From contig JAHWDD010000004.1 in assembly GCA_023897205.1 (NCBI GenBank), positions 2,480,001-2,544,000 of the forward strand: a stretch of 64,000 bases of DNA, given 5' to 3'. Positions 42,192 to 53,003 of this stretch are shown here, one piece after another. The position numbers and the translations under genes were made by a program. The notes beneath the pieces are model-generated. The model ran no database searches and was not told where the DNA came from. It saw only the letters and a program-made list of their open reading frames with translations. The stretch comes from Exophiala sp. HKRS030. Taxonomy: Eukaryota; Ascomycota; Eurotiomycetes; Chaetothyriales; Herpotrichiellaceae. Position 1 is the stretch's first letter. Each line of letters begins with the position of its first letter.

Positions 42192-44981
42192 ATGATGCCC
42201 GCAGCTAATCCGACATCATCAAGCCTAGCCGCTACAAGCGCCTCTCCTCCGATGCTTGCGCCAACCACCCCTGGTGTACATGCTAAAGACCAGCATTCTG
42301 TCCATAGACAGGGCAAGAAACGTGGAAATGATTTCGGGGTCCCAAATGGACAAAGGGCGGGACCAAGTCCTTCTTTCTCGGTCGGCATACCCGCGGCCTC
42401 CTCTCAACTCCCTACGCCTCAACATTCGCCCATCACGCCGGACACCAACGTCCTGACTAGACAGCTCGATCACGCACTTGCGGTGACCAATCCTCAAACC
42501 TATAGCATGGTCGATGAATTCAGAATTGCTAGGTTACTCGAGGCTTGCAAGGACAATGATGTTTTCTTCATCGTCACACATGTCATATTCTGTGCTTGGT
42601 CTTGTGACCAGCATCATACTGTTCTCTCACAACTTGGTCTAAATCAGAGCCATGTATTCGGGCTGATGACCTTACAGCACTTCCTGCATTCAAATCAGGG
42701 GCTAAGTCAGGAAGTAGCTGCCGTGTTGTCTCGATTCCCAATGTCTCTACATCTATACTTAGGAGGTACTAGTCCACAAGCTTTGGTTCTGGCTGGTCAA
42801 GTGAACCGGGTCAAGCGGTTTCTGTCTACACTGCAGCAGAATTGGACTACGATTTGGAGCTTGTTTTCTCAGCGAGAGTGGCCTCCTTGTCCAATTCAGA
42901 TCAAGCATTCACTGCAGCTTCGATCCGTGACTCTGGAAAAGTGCGTGTACATGTACTTTGTCACTATGAGACCAACTGACCCACGTTGGTTCATGATAGC
43001 TATGAGGCTCTTCGACCAAGCTCTGAAAGACCCTGCGCAAACACCCCTTTCAGTTGACGAGCTCGGAACGGTAGATGAAAGCCAACTATCGAAATCTGCA
43101 AACGACTTCTACAAAAAATACTGTATTAACTTGGGAAATTTTCGTTCTGGGCAGTATCAACATCTTCCAGGTCAGCCATTACAGCTTCAAGGTCAGCCAT
43201 TACAGCGTCCAGGTCAGCCATTACAGCGTCCAGGATATCCCTTACAGCTTTCAGGTCAGCCATTACAGCCTCAAGAACATCCATTGCAGCCTCAATTACA
43301 GCCTCCAGGACGTCCATTACAGCCTCCAGGTCAGTCATTACAGCTTCAAGGTGAGAATACTCAAGTCTCCGCCTTGGCTTCATCCAGGGTTGGACAGCAA
43401 TCACCTGTGCATGTTATGCAGCAAGCAGGCCATCTGATCAATCAACAAGCTGGTGTCGGCTGGCCTCAGGTTAGAATACTGCCCAATGTTGCTAGGCCCA
43501 TCCGTTCTAGCCATAGCCACGTGGCACAGCTTCCTTTGAGAGAACATCAAAATCAGGCTCCCAGTACGAATACTGTGACAACGACCGCCCATTCTATAGA
43601 GAACCCTTATCGTCTATCAGGACAGTTTCTTCCAGTCAATCAATATACCAACCATCAGCCTCATTTTTACACTTTCAGTCAGTCTCAAGAGGGACCTAAC
43701 AGCTGTGTCCAGGCTCAAGTAGGGGCACAGATGCCTCAAACGACTTCCACGGGGATGACTCAAGAAGAGGTACCTCATGACCTCTTATTTTGGCGAGATG
43801 GGAACTTTACCCTACCGGTGTTTGCCGTCCCGGACCCTGATCGTTATGCGCTACATCAAGCCCATTTGCGCACACCAACTATGGACAAGGTCGACCCTGT
43901 GGCTCGTATTAACCAGACCAAGTGGTATCAATACGTGGAGACTATTATCAGTCGTTCTAAAACTCTCGATGTTGACTCACCTATGGCTCAATGGACCTTT
44001 GAAGTGCCGGAACAGTATTGGGCAAGAAAGACACAGGGTGAAGAAGTGATCGGCGATTCCTTTACGAAGCATCGGAAGATTGTCAATGGCAGCACGCAAT
44101 TTAGGTTGAAGTCTATAGGATCAGATAAAAAGCAGACTGTACAGGAGATTTCCATGTCGGAGTACTCTACGCGACCAACCCAATGGCCACCTCATCTCTC
44201 AGCCTCCGTGAATGGCGACATGGGTATTGATTTCCGACGGAAAGTCCATTATAGTACTGACCTTCCAACTGATGTGACCGACGTTCTGCAAAAAGGCGTT
44301 AACGAGGTAGTAGTTTGCATCAATTTCGACCCAGGAGATCGTCCAATGTCCTATTTGATGGCAATAGAAGTCATCTCTGTGGCTCATAGGGAGGCAATCC
44401 GAGCAATGGTTGGACAGGCTGATGCAGCAGAGGTTGTGGCGTCAATAGTCGCAACACTCCGACCCACCCCTGGTGCCGGTGACGACGAGGACCTGGTCGT
44501 CGCACAAACAAGTATCAGCATTGATCTTGTGGACCCGTTTATGTCATGTATTTGGTCAACCCCAACTCGCAGCAAAGCGTGTCGACACCGTGAATGTTTC
44601 GATCTCGACGCATACCTGGACGGTCGTACAGACCAAGGGGGTGTAACAAATCCAGACCAATGGAAATGTCCCATCTGCAAGAAAGATGCCAGGCCCCAGA
44701 TGCTGGTCGTTGATGGCTTTCTTAGCAATGTCCGGAAAGATTTGGAAGCCGTGGGCAAGCTGGATACTAGAGCGATTATCGTCTCTCGTGAGGGCACATG
44801 GGAAATCAAGCCTGAGTCATCAACTCAAGCCAAGAAAAGATTCAAGAACAGCACGCAGACACCCGATTCTCACACTCACAGGGCTGGAACGCCAGAAGAA
44901 CTCTCCAGAGTGGCTGGTGAACCAAGTCCAACAACAAAACCTGAACCAGACATTTTGGTTATTCTTGACGATGACGACTGA
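42192..44981 (+). CDS. SP-RING/MIZ zinc-finger protein (SUMO-ligase-like)
   Basis: Open frame of 929 aa from the first ATG (42192); the frame is open further upstream, so extra 5' exons are possible. The C-terminal SP-RING (about 785-835) is intact: SCIWSTP, ACRHRECFDLDAYL, QWKCPICKKDARPQMLVVDGFL, giving the C-x-H-x2-CF and CPIC zinc ligands. SP-RING proteins act as SUMO E3 ligases or transcription cofactors (Siz/PIAS/Zmiz). No SAP or PINIT domain is obvious, so this looks closer to the Zmiz-like MIZ group. Residues about 326-388 are a tandem heptapeptide GQPLQxP repeat. The tail is Ser/Thr/Pro-rich and ends DILVILDDDD, with a VILDDD stretch resembling a SUMO-interacting motif (hydrophobic core then acid run). 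Confidence 0.8.
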   Translation: MMPAANPTSSSLAATSASPPMLAPTTPGVHAKDQHSVHRQGKKRGNDFGVPNGQRAGPSPSFSVGIPAASSQLPTPQHSPITPDTNVLTRQLDHALAVTNPQTYSMVDEFRIARLLEACKDNDVFFIVTHVIFCAWSCDQHHTVLSQLGLNQSHVFGLMTLQHFLHSNQGLSQEVAAVLSRFPMSLHLYLGGTSPQALVLAGQVNRVKRFLSTLQQNWTTIWSLFSQREWPPCPIQIKHSLQLRSVTLEKCVYMYFVTMRPTDPRWFMIAMRLFDQALKDPAQTPLSVDELGTVDESQLSKSANDFYKKYCINLGNFRSGQYQHLPGQPLQLQGQPLQRPGQPLQRPGYPLQLSGQPLQPQEHPLQPQLQPPGRPLQPPGQSLQLQGENTQVSALASSRVGQQSPVHVMQQAGHLINQQAGVGWPQVRILPNVARPIRSSHSHVAQLPLREHQNQAPSTNTVTTTAHSIENPYRLSGQFLPVNQYTNHQPHFYTFSQSQEGPNSCVQAQVGAQMPQTTSTGMTQEEVPHDLLFWRDGNFTLPVFAVPDPDRYALHQAHLRTPTMDKVDPVARINQTKWYQYVETIISRSKTLDVDSPMAQWTFEVPEQYWARKTQGEEVIGDSFTKHRKIVNGSTQFRLKSIGSDKKQTVQEISMSEYSTRPTQWPPHLSASVNGDMGIDFRRKVHYSTDLPTDVTDVLQKGVNEVVVCINFDPGDRPMSYLMAIEVISVAHREAIRAMVGQADAAEVVASIVATLRPTPGAGDDEDLVVAQTSISIDLVDPFMSCIWSTPTRSKACRHRECFDLDAYLDGRTDQGGVTNPDQWKCPICKKDARPQMLVVDGFLSNVRKDLEAVGKLDTRAIIVSREGTWEIKPESSTQAKKRFKNSTQTPDSHTHRAGTPEELSRVAGEPSPTTKPEPDILVILDDDD
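43168..43353 (+). repeat. 21-bp coding minisatellite (GQPLQxP)
   Basis: About nine imperfect 21-bp units inside the MIZ gene encode PGQPLQL/R-type heptapeptides. Unit sequence resembles ccaggtcagccattacagc plus 2 nt. Variants include GYPLQ, EHPLQ and GRPLQ, and one unit is shortened. All unit lengths keep the frame. Confidence 0.85.
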
Positions 44982-46030
44982 CGAATGAATGACTAACGTC
45001 GAGACGCTACGTTGCACGAACGTCATATCAACGGCGGAAAAGGAGTTGCATGAGCGATGTTGATCTCTGCTTTTTTTTTAAGGATGAAGGATGACAAGAA
45101 GCCAAGAGAGCACGTCGATGATATACTACCGTGACTCTGGTGTTTGGTGTTTTTTTTTTAGTTCCTGGAGTGAATGATGGATGAGAAGGTTACTGTATCT
45201 GGGGCTCATGGGTTTTGGATTTGGAAAACAGGGAAGGACAGGGACATCTTTTGGGACGATGCTGGATGATAATGGGACGACTTTTTTCGTGGTAGAAAAC
45301 GGATATTCTAGATGAAGACGAGCTATCTTTTTCTTGCGAGCAGGATTGCTGCAATATGGGGGATTTTCGGAACACTATGTTTAGACACGTACTTGATTGC
45401 AATGAGAACATGACACATTTCGATTGGAGGGGAAGGGGGATTTGGACAATGAATGTAGTGCGATTTACGAAAGTTGGTTTTCTTTTCCCACCTTGCAATG
45501 ACTACAATAGGTGCTGAAGACAAGACGAACCGTGCATGTACCTGATACGATGGCTGTGGTGGTAGAGGTGGTGGTGGTGCTGACACCCATCAATCACAAT
45601 GTAAACGTGTCAAGATGTTGTTTGAGATTTGACAATGATTCTGGGGATAGGGTTTCGTGCTCACTTTTTGGGGGGAAACAGACAGATATGCATGCAATGT
45701 GAATTAAAAATGTAGACGTTTACGTTCCCATGGACACAGGCTCGGACGAGATTGGATTTTCCTCGGCTGGTGTACGGAATACGAGGTTTCAAATCCGAGA
45801 AGAGATTGAGTGTGTATATACGTAAAAGAATGCAAAGTACATGCATGTCCTCGGATGAAAAGAGTGCGGCGCAATGCGATCAAGATGTATCTGTGCTTTG
45901 AACAGAGAGGTTCTCATTTCGCGTTTCGCTCTCCCTCACATTGATTTCTTTTTTATCACATGCAAGTTTAATGACCCATCATCTACTCGTAAACGTGCAG
46001 CCCGGATGACAGGTTCCAATCACTCTCTCT

Positions 46031-46079
<49 letters not shown>

Positions 46080-46324
46080 CGTCAAAACAAACCTGTCACT
46101 CCTCCTCCCCCCCCCCCGGCTTGTTCTTGATCAACAACTGACCTGGATCTACAGACTAGCTTATGTACATCGTACTCCCGTTCAAAGAGAGGTATATGTC
46201 ATATGAACCGTGCCCTATATAATTTGATCAACGCTCGTTCATTTCTTTTCCACGTCAGTTCATTGGTTCGTCCAAAAGTGATCTAATTGTACGTAGGTGT
46301 GACATTTCTCGTACATACTCGCGG
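44982..46324. other. intergenic region with microsatellites
   Basis: Poly-T runs near 45070 and 45152, then the CA/GA microsatellite and poly-C run listed separately. No gene seen. Confidence 0.5.
46032..46117. repeat. (CA)n-(GA)n microsatellite plus C11 tract
   Basis: (CA)16 at 46032-46063 is followed directly by (GA)8 at 46064-46079, and 11 consecutive C at 46107-46117. It lies downstream of both convergent genes, so it probably sits in or near 3' ends. Confidence 0.95.
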
Positions 46325-48346
46325 TCACACTCTGTAATTGACCCCGACTCTCTTTTCCAGGGCTCGAGCCCTGGCTCTAGTCATCGGACCTTGCTGGGCC
46401 TGCTGTGCTCGAGCTCTGGCTCTTGTCGTCGGTCCCGTGTACGGACTCTGTGTCCGGCGGACTCGAGGAGTGGGGCGAGGTCGCATCGGGCCTCCACTGT
46501 CCTCCTTGGTCACTCCATTCGGCTTCAAGGTGAGCTTGAGAGTGATCTTGACGGGTTTTGATCTTGCCGGCTTTGGTTCCGGACAAGGCGTGTCGTCGAT
46601 GCTGCTCACAAGAGACGGACTTGCCCCGCTACTGATACTCATGGACCTCGAACAAGAAGAAGACGAAGACACGTGTGAGGCTTCGTCGTCGGCTTCAAAG
46701 CCGGTTCCGATCGAAGGGATGCCGGAGGACGTAGATCTGGCGCCCACAGTGCGGCGGCTGCTGCTGCTTCTGCTGCTGCTTTCATCAGTGGTAGTAATCG
46801 AGGAGACGGATGGTACGTCTGGAGATGATCTGGTGCCGACACCATCCCCGGGGCCCACTCGAACGTCGGTGCCCGGTACATATCCACTGGCTGGAAGTCC
46901 CTGGGGAAGCAATTGAATATTCCCCGTCGGAGCGGGAGGGATGAAGATACTCAAGCGTGGCAAGCCTGGTCTGAAGATACCCGTGTTGTTGTGTCTCGCG
47001 GCGTCAGAGATCTGACTTATCCGTGGCCAGTTTGTCACAATCAGTCTTATCTTGGCTACTTTGGGTGGTGACGGCTTTCTCGTCCCAGCATTAGGGTTTT
47101 GTAGTCTTAAAATGACCTTTGGCCGATGACCAGCGCCCCCGGAAGGCTGGGAAGTCGACGACTGAGGCTGACGGTGTGCATCGCCGGAGATGTTTGATTG
47201 CTGGTCCGTATTGCTGAGTTTTTGACGCTTGGATGATCTGGTGGCGTCAGTGTCCTCGCTTGGTTCACGGCTCCGTTTGCTGGGTGACTCCGGTTCCCAG
47301 CCTGGAACACTAGGCAGTCGGGTGGGTGTGAAAGCAAACCCGTTACCACCTGTGAATCTAGGTGGATGGGGTTGAATCGTCGTTGTCGGCGCAGGGGGTG
47401 CAATACCTGCCGTCGTCTGGGACGGACCGTGAGAAGAAACGGCTGGAACTGGTTGTAGCAATAGTTGACATAATGAATCAAATATTGGATCAAGCTCTGC
47501 ACGTGGGTGAGCGTGTATTTGTATATTTGGTCGAGTTTGATTGTTAAAGGCTGGAGCAGCCCGACCTGATTGTTGACTAGATGAAGAGCCACTGGAGGAG
47601 GTATTAGCAGCGTCTCTAGGATGCCACTGCCGGCTCTGTTGCTGTGGCTGTTGTGGTCGTTGTGGCTGCTGCTGCTGTGTCTTCAGCTGGTTCTGGCGTT
47701 GTTGTTCCCGCTCCCAGGCTCTAAGTTCATCCGTTTTCTGACTTAGTTTCACCGGCCACTCTGTCATTCTATACTCCTTATCTTCGGACATATCGAGCAG
47801 GATGGCCACCCGACCGTCGGCCGATCGCCATCTACTGGGAGTGTCGTTTGGGTTGAGTATCCCAACATCTGGATGAACATAGTCTGTTCCATCCCTGGGA
47901 CTGAAAAGGGGTTCGTCGAGAGGCACGGGTCTCTCGACCGGATTCCAATTGACCTCACGAAAGAAGGGATTCTGCCATGGCACATAAGCGACGTGCCAGG
48001 TAAAGTCGTGCTGTAGGTCAGGAATTAGGTTGTAAGCTTCTGCCCACGGGTCAGGTCTCCCAGCGCGGCGTTCGTGGTAGAGTCCTCTCTGGCATTGTGC
48101 ACAGAGGTGATCAACTTCACGCACTTCACATACTATAGAGCAACGGGGGATCCCGAGAATGTCGTAATACTTGTCATTGGGGGGGTAGCCGACGACATGA
48201 GGCTGCTTATCTGGTATATTGCCCTTGGCATAATCACAGAGTTCATAGACGATGTCGTCTATAAGCCCATCGCCTTTCCAGCAAAAGCGGGCATGTTCAG
48301 GCAATTCGAGGCATTTGAGAAAGCGAAAGCGGATGGCTTTGCACAT
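46325..48346 (-). CDS. hypothetical Cys-containing, Gln/Ser-rich protein
   Basis: Single-exon frame of 673 aa from ATG 48346 (MCKAIRFRFLKCLEL). The N-terminal 120 residues carry ordered-looking sequence with paired cysteines (MCKAIRFRFLKC, FCW, ELC, RCSIVC, HLCAQCQRG), suggesting a zinc- or disulphide-stabilised domain. Beyond about residue 220 it is disordered: a Gln-rich stretch (QLKTQQQQPQRPQQPQQQS), Ser runs, Pro-rich segments and a basic C-terminus with TRARAR repeats. There is no signal peptide, so it is probably intracellular. I do not recognise the family. Alternating basic and Pro-rich segments resemble nuclear regulatory proteins, but that is speculation. Confidence 0.6.
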   Translation of the reverse strand: MCKAIRFRFLKCLELPEHARFCWKGDGLIDDIVYELCDYAKGNIPDKQPHVVGYPPNDKYYDILGIPRCSIVCEVREVDHLCAQCQRGLYHERRAGRPDPWAEAYNLIPDLQHDFTWHVAYVPWQNPFFREVNWNPVERPVPLDEPLFSPRDGTDYVHPDVGILNPNDTPSRWRSADGRVAILLDMSEDKEYRMTEWPVKLSQKTDELRAWEREQQRQNQLKTQQQQPQRPQQPQQQSRQWHPRDAANTSSSGSSSSQQSGRAAPAFNNQTRPNIQIHAHPRAELDPIFDSLCQLLLQPVPAVSSHGPSQTTAGIAPPAPTTTIQPHPPRFTGGNGFAFTPTRLPSVPGWEPESPSKRSREPSEDTDATRSSKRQKLSNTDQQSNISGDAHRQPQSSTSQPSGGAGHRPKVILRLQNPNAGTRKPSPPKVAKIRLIVTNWPRISQISDAARHNNTGIFRPGLPRLSIFIPPAPTGNIQLLPQGLPASGYVPGTDVRVGPGDGVGTRSSPDVPSVSSITTTDESSSRSSSSRRTVGARSTSSGIPSIGTGFEADDEASHVSSSSSCSRSMSISSGASPSLVSSIDDTPCPEPKPARSKPVKITLKLTLKPNGVTKEDSGGPMRPRPTPRVRRTQSPYTGPTTRARARAQQAQQGPMTRARARALEKRVGVNYRV

Positions 48347-49607
48347 GTTGAGTTGGCACGATGGCAAGGGTTGAAGGGGTTTGTGTTAGGCTCAAAAACA
48401 GAGAGGAGATCAAGGCGACTTTGTTGAAGAACATTGAGGGCATGACTTTCCGGCTTCAACTTGCAATATACACTTACCTGGAAGTGAATGAACATGGTAG
48501 AGCTATTGTTTGCCCACCGAGGTCTTTGTGTGAAGTCGACTTCATTGTGAAGAGGGCCATCAAGTCATTGAGGTGCAAGCAGAGAATAGTAACACGGTAC
48601 AATAGACCACAAAGAATAGTATATTCATGGGGTAAAGGAGTCAGTGTGTGAAGATAAAGACGCATTGACCGAAAGTAGCGGTCCGTGAGCCCAACACTAC
48701 AAGATTGTTGACATGGCGCCGGACGGTCAGATGAGCCTTGCTGCGAGAGCATGGTGTGGTGGATGCCGGTGATTTGTGCGAGCAATGTACACATGTGATG
48801 GAGGTGCAGGGCAAGGTGAGGATCATGTCACGCTGCAAGGATCACGCTGTGTGGGCGTTTTTGAAGCTGTTTCATTGTCTAGTCCTGAAGGAGTAGAAGG
48901 GCCGTGGATTTAATAAATATAAGATGGAGCTGTTTCGGTGGGAGGAAATCAGCACACGTGATTGCGCGTTGGTGCACGAGGCTGCCAAGGATCTTGCAAG
49001 GCTAGCTTCGTCAATCGTCGTTCAGGCACTGCTGTAGGTACCAGGAACAGGGTACGAGTGGTACTGTACAGCACCTAAATTTAACAAGGCATTAGATCGC
49101 TCGGCTCTGGGCTAATTAATTCCAGGCCTGGGTAGAAACCATGATCCCTGCGTCAGGCGATGGACATGCTCTAAACTACTCGGTACTAAAGTTGATGACT
49201 TCGGGAAGAATCGAAAAATGACAGCTGCAACTGCGGGTGACGGAGGGTTCGTGCCCCCATTGAGCAAAACGTAAACACCCCGATTTTCTGTCCATCTTTC
49301 TTCTTCCTGCTTTGCTCACAACAACCACCGACGAGCAGCTTCGCTCTTGTTTTCCTCTTCTCTCGTATCGACCTTCGATTCTATCAACTTCACGCGTCTT
49401 CGTCGTCACTCCTTCGCCGTTTTTGATTATTCTCATCACATTCCTTTGCTTTCAGAGCTTGCATCAGTTGCATCATATTCGCAGCCCGAGTGTGGAATGC
49501 CAGTTAATTTCAAGTCCGACCACCGTCTGTTATCCTCGATCTTTGCCCGAACAACGCCAGTGGTATGCATTCCTGCTATCAGAGACTCATGACCGGATAC
49601 CCAAGCC
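48347..49607. other. divergent intergenic region
   Basis: 1.26 kb between divergent genes. A CT-rich stretch at about 49300-49450 is a likely 5' leader of the coiled-coil gene. Nothing else recognised. Confidence 0.5.
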
Positions 49608-52600
49608 ATGGATGATGCAGCCCATGCTCATCCTCACTCGCCCGCCGCCACTCTCGTACGCCCTCGGTCCACTACCGCTCTAGGCCTGTATGAGCAACAA
49701 ACAAACCAAACAGCTCCTCTTTCTGTTCCTCATAATCGCCAGCAACGCCTGTTGAATACTCGCCATGCAAGATTTTCCGCTCAGACATTATCTGTAAATG
49801 GTATTACCATACCCTTCCCTCGCCTAGGAAAGCCCACCGAAAACGAAAACCTTCACTACACAACGCCACGAATGGTCAAGCGACAGGATTCTGGAGAGTC
49901 GACAGAAAGATCGCAAGATGTGAGCACCGTGTCACCGAGATCCTCTATTCTGAACGAGATCACGAATTCATCCAGTTACCGTGAACGAAGTTTGCAGAGA
50001 AGAGGTCCGATCCCCATCTTCCAAGACAACCCGGGCAAGAATAGCATGGATAGTGGAAAACAACACACCCCTTCCATATACCAGGATCCCTCTAGTGAAT
50101 TTCAAACACCCTCTGTTACTGGTTCTGGGTCAACCCCGGAGTCTACCGCGATGGGCCTTAGAGAGGTCTCGGTTAATCTCCACAGGATGTCGCCTCGCAA
50201 GGATTCTCCATTTCGCTCTATTCGAAGTGGTTCTCGTCGTCGGACCTCTCATGCCAAACCTCGATTCAACTCGGAAGAGTATATCGATCACATTGAAAAT
50301 GAGTTGCAGATGGTCAAAGATGCCATGTATTCTCCCACAACCAATACTTCGTGGAAGGAAAAACTCAAGAAGGCGACGGATGAGAATGTGCGACTCAGGA
50401 AGGAGATGGAAACCATGAGGACTTCGTTCGAATTGGAATTACAAAATACTGTCGAAAGGGCAGCGGCGACTGAACTGCACCTGAAGAGGAAGATTAAGGA
50501 TCTCGAGGACGAGGTTGGGCTAAAGCAAACTCTTATCCAAGACCTAGAGATTGATAGGGAGGAAAAGAAGGTGGACCAGACCACTTTCGAAGTTCTCAGA
50601 GCGAGACTTGACCGACTGGAAGAAGAGAAAGCAAGCCTGGGGGCCACCAATCTTGACATGATGAAGCGGAATGAAGTCTTGACTCAATTACTGGCGCTCT
50701 CGCCTACGAAAACACAGCACACCTTTGAGCTTCCCACTCCTCGAAGACGAAGTGCACGGCCTATGTCTATGATCGTCCCACGAGCACCAACGTCTCCTCC
50801 GACTCGGACACCAATGAGTAGGCCACAATCAGTTCTGATCTCGCCCGCTCTTCCCATTGCCGACTACTTCCCCTTCAACACTGCTTCCTCACCTGATGTT
50901 GCATCTTCCTGCGGTATCACTCCAGCCTCTCCAAAAGTTCCCGATGATACGGACTCGGTTCGGTCTGGATCCAGCACTTCCTACTCCCGGCTCACAAATG
51001 CACATTCTCGACGCCCGACCAATATGTCCCAAGCCTCGAGTAGCCCAGATTCTGCGAATCCTTCGGACGCCAGACCCTCGCAACCAACACGCCAACCTTC
51101 AAAACGGAGACCACGGAGGTTCATGCCCGGTTCTACTCAGCTGAAGCCTTTGCTCTTATCGACTTTCACGGCTGACAATGGGAATATGCCTTCGACATCG
51201 CCAATGACTTCACCAAAGCGGACATTACCCACGCCACTGCCCTGCGGATCATCTCACATACCGCGAAGCCATCATACCACGATATCCCAGAGCACGACTG
51301 GAGACATCATGGGAAGTAGCGCTCCGATCAGCCCGATCAGTGAGGTAATTGGTCAACCGGGGCCTTCCTTTCAGAGATTGGACGAGGTTTTTGACCAGCA
51401 CGAGGAACGTCTTCGCTCTGAGGCCATAAATGAGGCACTTGCGAAACTCACCCAAGGCCCTGACGAGGCTGAGTACAACACGCCAGTACAATCCAAAGAC
51501 GTCGAGATGATTGTCAAGGCTTCAAGCTCTGGCACCCCAAAGTCTTGTCCACGGGTCGACTCTTGGCTACTACGAACCTCCATACCGACATCCGAAGGTG
51601 AAGAGTCTGCCTACGAGGCTGACATTGATGGCGGAGATAACATCATCACCAGTATTCTCGCAGGAGATTTGGACAGTCCAAAGCCTCCTTCACGACGACA
51701 TCTGGAACACGATGTTGACATTCCACGACCCTTGTTTTCAATGGAGCAAGAAATCCCAATTGGGCCAATACGCTCCCCATCATATTACAATGAGTCACCT
51801 TTGAATCCTCGGCAGCGTCACAAAGCTATCTTGGGCAACAAGGACAGGACCTCGGGGAGTTTCAAGGCTCGTGAGAAGGCTTTGAAGAGAGCAAGCATGC
51901 CTGAGAGAACAAGACAGGCTCTACATACAGACTTCATTGTGGAGCGGGAAGTTGGTGACAACACAGATCAGCAACGACAGTTGCCAAAGCGAGGCCGCAA
52001 TACCGCTCGCCCACGAAACCCTCTAGAGCTTCTTCAGCAGCGAAATATAGGCTCGCGGACATTGGCAGCCATAACCATTCGCACTGTCTACGCGACATTG
52101 ACAAGGTACACCTCATATGTGCGGAGCTTCAGGAAAGACCCTCTTGCCCTCGCCCGTCGTGTTATTGCAAATGCATGGCGAGCCAACTGGGGAGCGTTTG
52201 GCAAACTCAGTTGGTGGGTTCTTGGATTATTCCTTGGGCATCGAAGTATTGGCTATGAGGAGTCTGAATGGAATTGGGAACAATATGATGGCGAGAGCAT
52301 AGCCAATAGGTATTGCGAACATCCCTCTGCAACAATTGAGTCGGACACCAAGCCAGACGAACTGTCGACATCCTCCGACAAACAAAATGACGCTGTCTGT
52401 GGAAGTGACCCGACTTGTGAAACCAATAAATGTACGACGAAACCAAGCGGTCCTGGCTGGGGCCAATCTTTATATCTTTGGGGCAAATTCAGTGTTGCCA
52501 TCATGCTTGCTGTTGGTGGAGCCATTGTCAAAGGACCCGCAGAGATGTTACGAGACACTGAAGACCAAAAGAGATCGCGGCAACATGGTACAGTCGACGA

Positions 52601-53003
52601 GGGTCGGTTACGTGGACCGGGTCAACAAACGTCACAAGACGACACATGTCTCAAATCCTCAGGGCAGGACAATCACGCACACTCTCGTGGATTTACATCT
52701 GGCCTTGAACCACCTCCATCCGATCATACCATTCGCCGACGCCGAAGCCATAGCTCACCTACACCTGCGCCGCGAGGCCTTCGAAACGACCCTTCGTGTA
52801 TTGAACGCGAAGACACGATCAGTGTGACCCGACCGCATGAGCTAGCTACAGCTGATGAACCCTCAGCTCTCGACCATTGTCAACAAATTCACGACGAGAC
52901 CTTGAAGCCAACAAGGAGCAATCGTATGACAGTATTTATGGATGCACTTATGGAGCAGGACAACAGTGACATGCAGTTACTGCAGCTGGCCGACCATGGT
53001 TGA
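49608..53003 (+). CDS. large coiled-coil protein with C-terminal hydrophobic segment
   Basis: Single uninterrupted ORF of 1131 aa, ATG at 49608. The N-terminal 200 residues are disordered and Ser/Pro-rich. Residues about 222-365 form a strong coiled coil (EEYIDHIENELQMVKDAMYS; ENVRLRKEMETMR; LKRKIKDLEDEVGLKQTLIQDLE; LDRLEEEKASLGATNLDMMKRNEVLTQLLA). A long Ser/Thr/Pro linker follows with SPTK/TPRR-like possible kinase sites. Near the C-terminus comes a basic region (TLARRVI-type) and a hydrophobic segment of about 20 residues (LWGKFSVAIMLAVGGAIV, around 955), possibly a membrane anchor. Such architecture suits a spindle-pole, septal or nuclear-envelope-linked protein. I do not recognise a named family; it looks conserved in shape only. 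Confidence 0.7.
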   Translation: MDDAAHAHPHSPAATLVRPRSTTALGLYEQQTNQTAPLSVPHNRQQRLLNTRHARFSAQTLSVNGITIPFPRLGKPTENENLHYTTPRMVKRQDSGESTERSQDVSTVSPRSSILNEITNSSSYRERSLQRRGPIPIFQDNPGKNSMDSGKQHTPSIYQDPSSEFQTPSVTGSGSTPESTAMGLREVSVNLHRMSPRKDSPFRSIRSGSRRRTSHAKPRFNSEEYIDHIENELQMVKDAMYSPTTNTSWKEKLKKATDENVRLRKEMETMRTSFELELQNTVERAAATELHLKRKIKDLEDEVGLKQTLIQDLEIDREEKKVDQTTFEVLRARLDRLEEEKASLGATNLDMMKRNEVLTQLLALSPTKTQHTFELPTPRRRSARPMSMIVPRAPTSPPTRTPMSRPQSVLISPALPIADYFPFNTASSPDVASSCGITPASPKVPDDTDSVRSGSSTSYSRLTNAHSRRPTNMSQASSSPDSANPSDARPSQPTRQPSKRRPRRFMPGSTQLKPLLLSTFTADNGNMPSTSPMTSPKRTLPTPLPCGSSHIPRSHHTTISQSTTGDIMGSSAPISPISEVIGQPGPSFQRLDEVFDQHEERLRSEAINEALAKLTQGPDEAEYNTPVQSKDVEMIVKASSSGTPKSCPRVDSWLLRTSIPTSEGEESAYEADIDGGDNIITSILAGDLDSPKPPSRRHLEHDVDIPRPLFSMEQEIPIGPIRSPSYYNESPLNPRQRHKAILGNKDRTSGSFKAREKALKRASMPERTRQALHTDFIVEREVGDNTDQQRQLPKRGRNTARPRNPLELLQQRNIGSRTLAAITIRTVYATLTRYTSYVRSFRKDPLALARRVIANAWRANWGAFGKLSWWVLGLFLGHRSIGYEESEWNWEQYDGESIANRYCEHPSATIESDTKPDELSTSSDKQNDAVCGSDPTCETNKCTTKPSGPGWGQSLYLWGKFSVAIMLAVGGAIVKGPAEMLRDTEDQKRSRQHGTVDEGRLRGPGQQTSQDDTCLKSSGQDNHAHSRGFTSGLEPPPSDHTIRRRRSHSSPTPAPRGLRNDPSCIEREDTISVTRPHELATADEPSALDHCQQIHDETLKPTRSNRMTVFMDALMEQDNSDMQLLQLADHG

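Noticed and set aside
42225..42497. Minus-strand open frame inside the MIZ gene
   Set aside because: Shadow frame opposite a coding region that is clearly the better reading.
43126..43404. Repetitive DLEAVM-type open frame on the minus strand
   Set aside because: It is the reverse of the GQPLQ minisatellite; the repeat explains it fully.
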